Of a stretch of 51,459 nucleotides of DNA, positions 39,356 to 47,079 are shown in pieces; positions within the stretch are counted from its first letter, which is position 1, and the number at the start of each line of letters is the position of its first letter. Under the pieces are notes generated by a model. It was not told the DNA's origin. It worked only from the letters and a program-made list of their open reading frames with translations, and made no database searches. Made by a program: the position numbers and the translations under genes. Source of the DNA: a virus; the IMG/VR virus record IMGVR_UViG_3300034101_005634, positions 1 through 51,459 of that record; one strand, 5' to 3'.

Positions 39356-41953
39356 TTATGCTGTTACTGCCCAGCCTTTTAATAGGGCTGTTCCAGTTCT
39401 TAATTGTCTAAATGTTAAACTATTTGCACCTCCCGCAGCCATTTGTCGTGATACTGTGATGCTTACGTTGGGATTAATAGATACAACCTGTGTACGATAG
39501 CGTAAGGTTCCAGAACCGTTTGTCGTTAATGCTAGTGCTGGACCACCTAGAGTTGCTGCTACTTGAAATGTTCCAGCCGCAGCATTGACTACATAATAAA
39601 TTCTATTAGTAACAATACCAGTCGTTGTTACTATAGTTGCAAAAGAAACTTCATCTCCATTACTTAATCCATGACTTGCAAGGTTGACTAAATCACCTGC
39701 ATCGGTAAATGTTACTGCTCTTGTTGATGTAAGAGGGGAACCAGTACCAGTAATTTGCATACCCACAGCAATACCAGTGGTGTTTGCCATTGTTATTGTT
39801 GTGCTTCCAGCTGTTGTAGTTCCTGTAAGAGTTACAGGTGTCGGCGCTCCCCAATTGCTTGTTACTGTTATTGTTTGAGAAGCAGCACCTATTGTATCTA
39901 GATAATTGAATATAGATTCTAATTCTTCTTTTGATAATTTACAACCACTATAACTTATTGAATATTCTGAGCCATTCAATGCTGCTCTTGTAAGGTTTGG
40001 ACAGGTACTAAATATACCATTAAATTTATTAGCGTCTGTACCTGCTCCTGAAATTAATAACGGTACAGTTACAAGAGAAGTGCAACCACTAAACATACCA
40101 GACATATTAGTAACAACCCCTGTATTAAACAACGGTACAGTTGTAAGAGAAGTGCAAGTACTAAACATAAAAGACATACTAGTAACAACCCCTGTATTAA
40201 ACAACGGTACAGTTGTAAGAGAAGTACAAGCATTAAACATATCAGACATATTAGTAACAGCCCCTGTATTAAACAGTGGTACAGTTGTAAGAGAAGTACA
40301 ACTCTGAAACATAAAAGCCATATTTGTAACAGCTGTTGTATTGAATAGTGGTACAGTTGTAAGAGATCTGCAAGCACTAAACATACCACCCATATTAGTA
40401 ACAGCTGCTGTATTGAATAGTGGAACAGTTGTAAGAGAAGTACAACCATTAAACATACCATTTGGTGGAATAAAACCTCCCATAAGAGTAACAGCCCCTG
40501 TATTGAATAGTGGTACAGTTATAAGAGTAGTACAACCACTAAACATACTAACCATATTAGTAACAGCCCCTGTATTGAATAGTGGTACGGTTGTAAGAGA
40601 AGTACAACTCTGAAACATATTACTCATAGTAGTAACAGCCCCTGTATTGAATAGTGGAACACTTTTAAGAGTAGTACAACTACTAAACATACCACTCATA
40701 TTAGTAACAGCTGCTGTATTGAATAGTGGTACAGTTGTAAGAGAAGAGCAACCACTAAACATACTAGCCATATTAGTAACAGCTGCTGTATTGAATAGTG
40801 GTACAGTTGTAAGAGATCTGCAACTCTGAAACATAAAAGACATATTAGTAACAACCCCTGTATTAAACAACGGTACAGTTGTAAGAGAAGTGCAAGTACT
40901 AAACATACTAAACATATTAGTAACAGCTGTTGTATTGAATAGTGGTACGGTTGTAAGAGAAGTACAACTCTGAAACATACTACCCATAGTAGTAACAGCC
41001 CCTGTATTGAATAGTGGAACACTTTTAAGAGTAGTACAACCACTAAACATACTAACCATATTAGTAACAGCCCCTGTATTGAATAGTGGTACGGTTGTAA
41101 GAGAAGTACAACTCTGAAACATATTACTCATATTAGTAACAGCTGCTGTATTGAATAGTGGTACAGTTGTAAGAGAAGCGCAACTCTGAAACATACTAGT
41201 CATATCAGTAACAGCCCCTGTATTAAAAAGCAGTACAGTTGTAAGAGTAGTGCAACCAAAAAACATACTAGTCATATTAGTAATATTAGTAAGATCATTA
41301 AAAGATACATTTTTTAATGAAACTAAATTTGCAAATGAATTAGTTAAGTCAGTTAATAATCCTATATTGACTCCACTGAAACTAACTAAATTTTTACAAA
41401 AAGCCGAAGAAGCGGTTGCATTACCAAGAGTTAAACCTGTTAAACTTGGGCAAGATAAAGCTATTTCTAATATAGGAGAAGAATCGGGAAATGTAGATCC
41501 AGCTTGTGCATACTTTTGGTTAAAGTTTACACTTGTTATATTTTGACCAGCTTGAGGAGTAATGACTACAACTGCCATTTTATAACCATCACTTGTAACG
41601 GTGGCATTTAAATCTGGGTCGGTATAAGAGTATTCATGTTGAGCCTTAACACCAGATGCAACATTTTCTGTTACACCATCACCCCAATCAACTGTATATG
41701 CTCCAGATATTGTAAAAGCGAGAAAGTTAGATTGTTGCGGAAACACTGGCATCAACAAAGCTATTTTTTGCTCTGAAGATATTATAGTCGGCATTGTCAA
41801 CCAATCAGCAGGACGAACCCACGGAGACGGTGTGGCTGGAGTTGCTGCTGCTGTTGGTTGTTTAATTCTAAGTCGATCAAATCTATCCTTTTTAAAAAAA
41901 GAAGACTTACGTGAGACTAACGGTCCAACTTTATTTCCGTAACGAATACTCAT
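39356..41953 (-). CDS. Large fibre/adhesin with about 17 BspA-like (DUF285) repeats
   Basis: An 865-residue protein. The N-terminal part (to about 160) has a PKD-type motif (YTVDWGDGVTENVA, then HEYSYTD). From about residue 200 to 640 it is built of 24-residue repeats with the core MFQSCTSLTTVPLFNTGAVT-NMS, the DUF285/BspA-like leucine-rich type known from surface adhesins of Mycoplasma, Bacteroidetes and protists. The variable places are the two residues between F and C and the triplet after C. One unit has a 6-residue insertion (GGFIPPNGMF). The C-terminus (SQTITVTSNWG, TAGSTTITMANTTGIAVGMQ) is an Ig-like or phage-tail-type module. It likely is a receptor-binding or adhesin fibre. Intragenic recombination could change repeat number. 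Confidence 0.8.
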   Translation of the reverse strand: MSIRYGNKVGPLVSRKSSFFKKDRFDRLRIKQPTAAATPATPSPWVRPADWLTMPTIISSEQKIALLMPVFPQQSNFLAFTISGAYTVDWGDGVTENVASGVKAQHEYSYTDPDLNATVTSDGYKMAVVVITPQAGQNITSVNFNQKYAQAGSTFPDSSPILEIALSCPSLTGLTLGNATASSAFCKNLVSFSGVNIGLLTDLTNSFANLVSLKNVSFNDLTNITNMTSMFFGCTTLTTVLLFNTGAVTDMTSMFQSCASLTTVPLFNTAAVTNMSNMFQSCTSLTTVPLFNTGAVTNMVSMFSGCTTLKSVPLFNTGAVTTMGSMFQSCTSLTTVPLFNTTAVTNMFSMFSTCTSLTTVPLFNTGVVTNMSFMFQSCRSLTTVPLFNTAAVTNMASMFSGCSSLTTVPLFNTAAVTNMSGMFSSCTTLKSVPLFNTGAVTTMSNMFQSCTSLTTVPLFNTGAVTNMVSMFSGCTTLITVPLFNTGAVTLMGGFIPPNGMFNGCTSLTTVPLFNTAAVTNMGGMFSACRSLTTVPLFNTTAVTNMAFMFQSCTSLTTVPLFNTGAVTNMSDMFNACTSLTTVPLFNTGVVTSMSFMFSTCTSLTTVPLFNTGVVTNMSGMFSGCTSLVTVPLLISGAGTDANKFNGIFSTCPNLTRAALNGSEYSISYSGCKLSKEELESIFNYLDTIGAASQTITVTSNWGAPTPVTLTGTTTAGSTTITMANTTGIAVGMQITGTGSPLTSTRAVTFTDAGDLVNLASHGLSNGDEVSFATIVTTTGIVTNRIYYVVNAAAGTFQVAATLGGPALALTTNGSGTLRYRTQVVSINPNVSITVSRQMAAGGANSLTFRQLRTGTALLKGWAVTA
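40052..41290. repeat. 72-bp tandem repeat array in the DUF285 fibre gene
   Basis: About 17 imperfect 72-bp units, each encoding 24 residues on the minus strand with the constant core (ACAGTTGTAAGAGAAG on the plus strand) and variable segments. Variants recur in different combinations (Q-S, S-G, S-T, N-A, N-G or S-A before the Cys), a pattern expected from duplication and gene conversion. Because 72 is a multiple of three, the opposite strand also stays open over long stretches. Confidence 0.85.
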
Positions 41954-41954
41954 A

Positions 41955-42320
41955 TTAACTTATCCTATTTACATAGCCAAAAACATTAATGCCACTCAAT
42001 ACACTAGCATTTCCATATATAGAAGATCCCGTAGTTCCATCTCCTTGTAAAATTAAACCAGGGCAGATTAATGTATTTCCAGCATAAGCCTCAATAACAC
42101 CTTCAAATAAAATATCAGTTGAAAAATCTGTACCTCCATATAATAAATTAAACATTATATCTGATGTTGTAGAGTTTGTGGCGTATAACCACACCTCATC
42201 AACTACACTTGATGATGCTTGTGTTGTGTGTATTGTTGTAGTGTTAGCGCCACTGGCAGCTATAACAATAGACTTGCCATTTGTGCTTTGTGATAATAAT
42301 TGCTTTGTATATGTTGCCAT
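41955..42320 (-). CDS. Small beta-rich virion protein
   Basis: A 121-residue protein: MATYTKQLLSQSTNGKSIVI, AASGANTTTIHTTQASSSVV, DEVWLYATNSTTSDIMFNLL, and a C-terminal INVFGYVNRIS. It has the look of the small beta-sandwich proteins found beside fibre genes in many phages, where ..DEVWLYA.N.... and FGYVNRI recur. It contains no lysine-rich or membrane segment. A decoration or fibre-base role is likely (inference). Its start context, AAATAAAATCATG, is the same as at 229. It lies 16 bp after the paralogous fibre gene. Confidence 0.65.
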   Translation of the reverse strand: MATYTKQLLSQSTNGKSIVIAASGANTTTIHTTQASSSVVDEVWLYATNSTTSDIMFNLLYGGTDFSTDILFEGVIEAYAGNTLICPGLILQGDGTTGSSIYGNASVLSGINVFGYVNRIS

Positions 42321-42336
42321 GATTTTATTTATTTTT

Positions 42337-44274
42337 TTATAAAAAGATTGAAAGACCTATGATTGTATTTGAGTTTTCTACTAAAGAGTCTATTTGAGTT
42401 TGTAATTCACCACTTATTCCAGTTACATAAGTTTGAGTAGCATAAGAGGATAAATCGACTCCAGTAATAAACCCACTAGGATTAGAATTTGCGTAAAATT
42501 GTCCAGTTTGGCTATTTAGTACATAAGATCCTGTCGCACTGTTTAGTGTAGAAATTTGTGTTTGTAAACCTCCACTTATTCCAGTTACTTCTTCATAAGA
42601 AGCAATAGTATCCAAGGTGCTTAAATCACTTGCTCTAGTTGCAATGCCAAATTTAAATTTGTCAGAATGATCAAAACCAATAATTGCGCCAGAATCATTA
42701 ATCCCAGTAAGTCCAGATCCAGTAATGAAGAAAATACCACCATCAACTGCCCCACCAGTTAAGTTAAGCAGCAGATAATTACTCGCAACATTTGTGTTAG
42801 TAGTATTTATTATTGTTTCAAGACCTGTAACATATAAATTATTAATGTATACTTTATCGTGGAAAGTTTTATCTCCAAGGATTGTTTCTCCGCCTGTTGT
42901 ATTTACATATCTAGACTCAGATTCGTCTTTTGTATAGTAGTTACCAGAGAATGATAGATCGACTCCAGTAATATAACCTGAAGGGTTGGTTCTTGGGTAG
43001 TATGAACCAGTTTGATTGTTTAAAGTAGTTATTTGAGTTTGTAAACTACCACTAATTCCTGTTACATAAGTTTGTGTTGTTGCTTCTCCACTTAAAAGAA
43101 TCCCTGTTGAATTAACGGTTGGTCTAGTACCACTAATGTTTAACCCACTTCTAAATAAAGCAGTTCCATTAACATCTAAAGTCGCTGTTGGGGTAATGGT
43201 ATTTACACCTACTCTATTATTAGAAGTATTGACAAATAAATCACCACCATTAACTGTTAAATTATTAGAAAAAGTTTTTGCCCCATTAATGGTTTGATTA
43301 CCAGTATTATAAACTAAATTAGGAGCTTCAACTATTGAAGTAAATCTTCCAGTAGTGCCAGTGAGTGCATAATGCATTCTAGTTGGAGCATATACTTGAA
43401 AAGATTTAGTTAACGCTTCTAAGGTAACACCTAAATCACTTACTTCTATATAATTAACAGCATCGAAATTAGCTATAGCGACATAACTATCTAATTGATT
43501 AGGTTGCCAAAGCGCACCGTCAAAATAAGAATTATTAACTGAAAGTGTTCCACTAATATTTAATGCGGTATCATGTATAGCCCCAGTACCAATAACATTT
43601 AAACCACCACTTATTGTTTGATTACCAGTAGTAAAGACTAAATTATTAATTCCAGTAATATATCCACTTGGATTTGCTCTTGGGTAAAAAGAACCGCTTT
43701 GAGAATTTAAAGTCGTAATTTGCCCTTGAAGGTGGCCGCTGACACCTGTTACATAATTTTGGGTAGCGTATGAAGAAAGATCGACACCAGTTATAAAACC
43801 ACTAGGATTAAAATTTGGATAGAATTCTCCAGTTTGAGAGTTGGTAATAAAATCGCCAGTTTCTGTTTTTAAAACGTAGTCTCCAGTTTCATTATTTAAG
43901 CTATTGATTTGATTTTGTAAATCTCCGCTAATACCAGTTGTATAATCAATTGTTGCGTAATTAGACAAATCAACACCAGTAATGAAACCAGAAGGATTTG
44001 AATTAGGATAGAATTGTCCAGTTTCACCTGGACGCACAATTTCACCAGTAACTAAATTAAAATATTGTCCAGAATTAAGGTGATAATATTGATTACCAGA
44101 ACCACCCTGCAAGCTGCCAAGTAAATTATGATTAATCTCATCGCTTCCGCCACTTATATGAGTTACTGAATGTGTAGGAAAACTTATACCAGCGCCTATA
44201 ATTAAAGTTTCATCAACACCAACATTTATTGTTGTCGATGGCGGTTGAATTACGGATATGGTTATATCACTCAT
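42337..44274 (-). CDS. Tail fibre protein with trimeric-type repeats (paralogue A)
   Basis: A 645-residue fibre. The N-terminus has ISFPTHSVTHISGGSDEINH, and several recurring shaft blocks of the type FYPNSNPSGFITGVDLSSYA-TQNYVTGVSGHLQ follow. Others are TLDVNGTALFRSGLNISGT and a larger domain, NNLYVTGLETIINTTNTNVA to KFGIATRASDLSTLDTIAS, which is shared nearly word for word with the fibre at 47080-49323. The repeated G-I-S-G-x-L-Q-x-Q-I heptad-like helices suggest a trimeric coiled shaft. No chaperone or peptidase S74 domain is seen at the C-terminus. It begins on the stop of the 44271 gene (4-bp overlap). Confidence 0.8.
   Translation of the reverse strand: MSDITISVIQPPSTTINVGVDETLIIGAGISFPTHSVTHISGGSDEINHNLLGSLQGGSGNQYYHLNSGQYFNLVTGEIVRPGETGQFYPNSNPSGFITGVDLSNYATIDYTTGISGDLQNQINSLNNETGDYVLKTETGDFITNSQTGEFYPNFNPSGFITGVDLSSYATQNYVTGVSGHLQGQITTLNSQSGSFYPRANPSGYITGINNLVFTTGNQTISGGLNVIGTGAIHDTALNISGTLSVNNSYFDGALWQPNQLDSYVAIANFDAVNYIEVSDLGVTLEALTKSFQVYAPTRMHYALTGTTGRFTSIVEAPNLVYNTGNQTINGAKTFSNNLTVNGGDLFVNTSNNRVGVNTITPTATLDVNGTALFRSGLNISGTRPTVNSTGILLSGEATTQTYVTGISGSLQTQITTLNNQTGSYYPRTNPSGYITGVDLSFSGNYYTKDESESRYVNTTGGETILGDKTFHDKVYINNLYVTGLETIINTTNTNVASNYLLLNLTGGAVDGGIFFITGSGLTGINDSGAIIGFDHSDKFKFGIATRASDLSTLDTIASYEEVTGISGGLQTQISTLNSATGSYVLNSQTGQFYANSNPSGFITGVDLSSYATQTYVTGISGELQTQIDSLVENSNTIIGLSIFL
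42595..42850 (-). repeat. Fibre domain duplicated at 48385-48640 (copy 1)
   Basis: Encodes NLYVTG-ETI-TNTNV-SNYLLLN-TGGA-DGG-FF-TGSGLTG-NDSGAIIGFD, then KFGI..R..DL..L-TIAS. The same segment with few changes is in the second fibre gene. The constant residues over about 85 positions show recent duplication or recombination. Confidence 0.75.
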
Positions 44275-44603
44275 TTTGTAGAGCTTTTTATAATATAAAC
44301 TGGTCCAGATAACAATTTATCTGGACATTGACCAGACCTATCGGCATATAAATCCCAATAAGATGGTGCTAAATCAAGACCCAATGTTTGTAATGCATCT
44401 AAGCTTATTTTTGCTATGCCGCTTGACTCATTAAGCACTTCAGTTTTAAAAATAGCTTGTAAAGCATCGTCAAAATCTCTACGAATTTGACCAGTAAGAG
44501 ACACACCGCTTAAATTATATATATCTCCGCCTTTTTGTATTGTAAGCGTTAAATCATAACAAGCTCTTTGTTCAATAGTTATTCCAGTATTTGCAGCACT
44601 CAT
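44271..44603 (-). CDS. Baseplate/fibre-partner protein, BppU-like N-terminus
   Basis: I chose ATG 44603 (MSAANTGITIEQRACYDLTL); the longer start at 44606 would be TTG. The 110-residue product has the pattern of small phage proteins that sit beside fibres: EQRACYDLTLTIQKGGDIYN-LSGVSLTGQIRRDFDDALQA and FKTEVLNESSGIAKISLDAL. The Y-D-L/T-G-Q-I-R arrangement recalls BppU-type and other upper-baseplate N-domains. It ends YIIKSSTK. A GTGTAA element begins 15 nt before the ATG. It is 9 bp after the SET gene and overlaps the fibre gene by 4 bp. Confidence 0.6.
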   Translation of the reverse strand: MSAANTGITIEQRACYDLTLTIQKGGDIYNLSGVSLTGQIRRDFDDALQAIFKTEVLNESSGIAKISLDALQTLGLDLAPSYWDLYADRSGQCPDKLLSGPVYIIKSSTK

Positions 44604-44612
44604 CAAAGATTA

Positions 44613-45020
44613 TTACACCCAATCTATCTCTTCTGGAAGATATTTACACGTCAGTTCTTCACCAATTTCAATATTTTTAATGGCATAATACGTATCTGTC
44701 TCTAAATGATGATATAAATTAGGTTCTTCAGAATGATTTACATAATAAGATGGGCTAATTTTATTCACTGGGCAATCTATCCAAAATCCATGTTCATTGT
44801 GATTGCACATTTGTTTAATGTAGCGACTTATATTTTGCTCAATTCCTTCAATCTCAAACCATTGAATAAATTTATTCGTATTCGTGGCGAATACAATATC
44901 TTCTTTTTCAATTTTACTCATTGCAAAAACACCAACTCCAGCATTATTAATTTTACTTGGGGCAAGTTTTACAATAGTCTTATCAAAGAGTTCCTGTAGT
45001 ATTTGATTTCTGAGGTTCAT
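44613..45020 (-). CDS. Viral SET-domain protein (putative lysine methyltransferase)
   Basis: A 135-residue, stand-alone SET domain, about as short as the viral histone methyltransferase vSET of chlorella virus PBCV-1. Residues 28-33 give GVGVFA, followed by I42 at the motif-I strand. Residues 95-101 are N-H-S-E-E-P-N, the defining NHSxxPN of SET motif III. Residues 117-127 are IEIGEELTCKY, motif IV with the catalytic-type Tyr127. The pseudo-knot parts needed for S-adenosylmethionine binding are thus present. Post-SET cysteines are absent. It lies within fibre genes and overlaps the unknown 44983 gene by 38 bp. Its target could be a virion, host ribosomal or other protein lysine. Confidence 0.78.
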   Translation of the reverse strand: MNLRNQILQELFDKTIVKLAPSKINNAGVGVFAMSKIEKEDIVFATNTNKFIQWFEIEGIEQNISRYIKQMCNHNEHGFWIDCPVNKISPSYYVNHSEEPNLYHHLETDTYYAIKNIEIGEELTCKYLPEEIDWV

Positions 45021-45636
45021 TTGTAAATTCTGTCATATAACTATAATCTGTATATTGCGTCCTTTTATTTTCGACGCTATATACAGTTAAATCTATTTTA
45101 TATCCTGGGTTTTTATCAATTGGGACATCCACCCAAGCATCATCATGCCATATAATTCTGTTGTTAGGGTAAGCGTAAAAATTACCATTATCCATTTTAA
45201 ACAGGTGGGCGCATTTATGTTCGGGTGTTTCAGAGAAATTAGTATCTAGAATTGATTTATTTTCCCACCCCCAATCCAAAGTGAACATATATTCACCCCA
45301 TTCTTTTTTGCCAAGTGGATTAATAAGCTTCGCTTTCAATCCCTTGAGTCGCGCTCTTACTTGCACATCAACATATGGGCTAAAACAATCCCAATACATT
45401 GCGTGTTCCAATGGAGCTGGATCGCATTCTTTCCAGCAAAATGCAGTAATTGGTCTGCGCGTCCAGTTGACACCATTGGTTAAAAAAGCCTCAAAAAGCG
45501 GAACTCTTTTTTCGATTGAAGCAACAGAATGAACATCGCATGAAGTATACTCCCCATGTCCTTTCTCATGATTAAAAAGATACTCATTTCTTATTAAACA
45601 AGTAATAGTAGGAATATTGTGATTTAAGTAAGACAT
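44983..45636 (-). CDS. Unknown Cys/Trp/His-rich protein
   Basis: A 217-residue protein I cannot assign. It has a distinctive conserved-looking block GEYTSCDVHSVASIEKRVPL-FEAFLTNGVNWTRRPITAFC, then CFSPYVDVQVRARLKGLKAK and LINPLGKKEWGEYMFTLDWG. The C-terminal part (NRIIWHDDAWVDVPIDKNPG) is followed by KIDLTVYSVENKRTQ. The density of Cys, His, Trp and Asp looks enzymatic, perhaps metal-binding. It lies between the UPF0489-like gene (no gap) and the SET gene (38-bp overlap), so the three are made together. Confidence 0.6.
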   Translation of the reverse strand: MSYLNHNIPTITCLIRNEYLFNHEKGHGEYTSCDVHSVASIEKRVPLFEAFLTNGVNWTRRPITAFCWKECDPAPLEHAMYWDCFSPYVDVQVRARLKGLKAKLINPLGKKEWGEYMFTLDWGWENKSILDTNFSETPEHKCAHLFKMDNGNFYAYPNNRIIWHDDAWVDVPIDKNPGYKIDLTVYSVENKRTQYTDYSYMTEFTNEPQKSNTTGTL

Positions 45637-46467
45637 TTATTTTAAATACTCATTAAGGCTCTTTTTAAGATTGTCCAAAATAAATTGTACATTTTCTTTT
45701 TTTGTATATCCTGAGCTTTCGGATTTACACAAAACAATACCAAGGCATTTTTTTATGTCAAAATTTTGTTTTAAAAACGTCAACACTAAATTTATTTTTT
45801 TTAATATTTCATTTTTTGAAAAAACTAATTCATCAAAATTAATATCAAACGCTTCATTAAAAAAATCTATTTTTTCCAATCTATTTAAATGACACATAAA
45901 AGATAAAAAATCTTTTTCGTCTTTAATTTTTGAAAAGTCAATTAACATTTTTTCAAAATCATTGCTTGGAAAGCTTTTTTTTAATTGATCAAGCTCGTTT
46001 TTAAATGGATTTGAGCAACTAAAATAATCACAATCAATAGATAAAAACCATTTTTCATCATTAATTTTAAATTTATTTAATTTCTCTTCAGAAACAACTT
46101 GAAAAGAAAATTTCTTGCTATTTATTGGTGCATTTTTGCCATACACTCCATTTAAATAACAAAGTTTATGGTTCAAATCAAATACTAATGTATTATTTTT
46201 ATCTAACCATAAACTAGATTTATAAAAACCGTCTTCAAATTCATTTAAATTTTTATTATTTTTGATCCATAGATATTTTTTTAAAAAACCCCCATAAACT
46301 AAATAAGTAATAAAAGAACCAATAGTTGGCTCCTTCCCTAATTCGTAAACCCCCAAATCACTATGTGAATCTACATTCACAAAAATAAAATCATTTTTGC
46401 TTTTTTTTGACGCTTCTTTAATTAAATCAACAATTTCATTATGCTCTTCTATAACTTCTATTTTCAT
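45637..46467 (-). CDS. UPF0489/arginase-like metallohydrolase
   Basis: A 276-residue protein with the UPF0489 layout. An E-E-H-N-E start (residues 7-11) is followed by FIFVNVDSHSDLGVYELGKE with D33-x-H35-x-D37. Then come YLVYGGFLKKYLWIKNN and the second metal motif in WFLSIDCDYFSCSNPF, with D145 and D147. These are the ureohydrolase-type metal ligands (H, DxHxD, DxD). UPF0489 includes the peptide arginases that turn arginine to ornithine in some ribosomal peptides, so action on a protein arginine is possible (family knowledge, then inference). The C-terminal half is helical and lysine-rich. It is the first gene of the three-gene island with 44983 and the SET gene. Confidence 0.68.
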   Translation of the reverse strand: MKIEVIEEHNEIVDLIKEASKKSKNDFIFVNVDSHSDLGVYELGKEPTIGSFITYLVYGGFLKKYLWIKNNKNLNEFEDGFYKSSLWLDKNNTLVFDLNHKLCYLNGVYGKNAPINSKKFSFQVVSEEKLNKFKINDEKWFLSIDCDYFSCSNPFKNELDQLKKSFPSNDFEKMLIDFSKIKDEKDFLSFMCHLNRLEKIDFFNEAFDINFDELVFSKNEILKKINLVLTFLKQNFDIKKCLGIVLCKSESSGYTKKENVQFILDNLKKSLNEYLK

Positions 46468-46488
46468 AAAAAAGCAGTAATTTATTAT

Positions 46489-46776
46489 TTAATTTTGTGG
46501 ATTTTTAATTACATTTACAGCATCAATAATTGAACTGATGGCATTACGAATTTCTAAATTTTCTTCAGCCGCAGACCAGATATCCTCGATATGAATTCTT
46601 TCTACGGATGAATGAAGAATTTCTTTTGTTTCTGAGTTGTATGGACTTAATTCAATATGAACTCTTCCACTTTCTACTTTTGGCGCTTCAATAATAATTC
46701 TTGAAATCCAAAAATGTGGATAAGATTTTTCTTCTACTTGAGCAATAACTACTGGTTGTGTATTTTGTATTATCAT
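46489..46776 (-). CDS. Small virion-associated protein, 95 aa
   Basis: A 95-residue protein: MIIQNTQPVVIAQVEEKSYP, HFWISRIIIEAPKVESGRVH, IELSPYNSETKEILHSSVER, then IHIEDIWSAAEENLEIRNAI. The order W.S.i.i.AP....G.v...l.PY followed by DIW..A......l..A is the pattern of a small structural protein beside fibre genes in other phages. Function is unknown. It starts a group before the UPF0489 gene (21-bp gap) and follows a 56-bp gap after the 46833 gene with no clear promoter or hairpin. Confidence 0.6.
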   Translation of the reverse strand: MIIQNTQPVVIAQVEEKSYPHFWISRIIIEAPKVESGRVHIELSPYNSETKEILHSSVERIHIEDIWSAAEENLEIRNAISSIIDAVNVIKNPQN

Positions 46777-46832
46777 ATTAATTATATTTGTTTTTTTTAA
46801 TTTTTAAATCATATTATAGATATATAGCAAAT

Positions 46833-47078
46833 TTATAAATAATAAATATGATTTATTGGTTGATTGTTTGATATATTATCACTAGATAAATCGCCCCAAA
46901 AAACAGTTGATGTATCAGTTGGATTGGAAAAGTTTAAAGCAAACGATGTTAATGTTGCTGGTTGAGAATCAAAAGTCCAAAGCGTTTCACCAAATTGCGG
47001 CCAAACAATTATTCCATCCAAATATATTCGATCAACATTTTGGCTACCTATTTTAACATTATTTGCGGTATTTAACAT
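46833..47078 (-). CDS. Small protein with PKD-like WGD motif
   Basis: I chose ATG 47078 (MLNTANNVKIGSQNVDRIYL), 1 nt after the fibre stop; the longer start at 47087 would be TTG. The 81-residue product has KIGSQNVDRIYLDGIIVWPQ, a pattern seen at the N-terminus of many phage tail proteins. It is followed by one strand set and STVFWGDLSSDN with NHIYYL at the end. The W-G-D loop and final HxY strand match a truncated PKD/Ig-like fold, as in the proteins at 6534 and 39356. It may be a trimmed relative of those larger proteins or a real small virion protein. Confidence 0.55.
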   Translation of the reverse strand: MLNTANNVKIGSQNVDRIYLDGIIVWPQFGETLWTFDSQPATLTSFALNFSNPTDTSTVFWGDLSSDNISNNQPINHIYYL

Positions 47079-47079
47079 A

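Noticed and set aside
40069-41043. Long open frames on both strands across the fibre repeats (for example 40069-40461, 40341-40613, 40696-41043)
   Set aside because: They are by-products of a 72-bp repeat. The products are low-complexity and the real minus-strand gene covers the whole region.
39356-41953. Diversity-generating retroelement target
   Set aside because: No reverse transcriptase or template repeat is seen in the window. Variation is better explained by repeat recombination.
46834-46841. TATAAATA on the plus strand
   Set aside because: It is the complement of the 3' end of a leftward gene, with no rightward gene after it.
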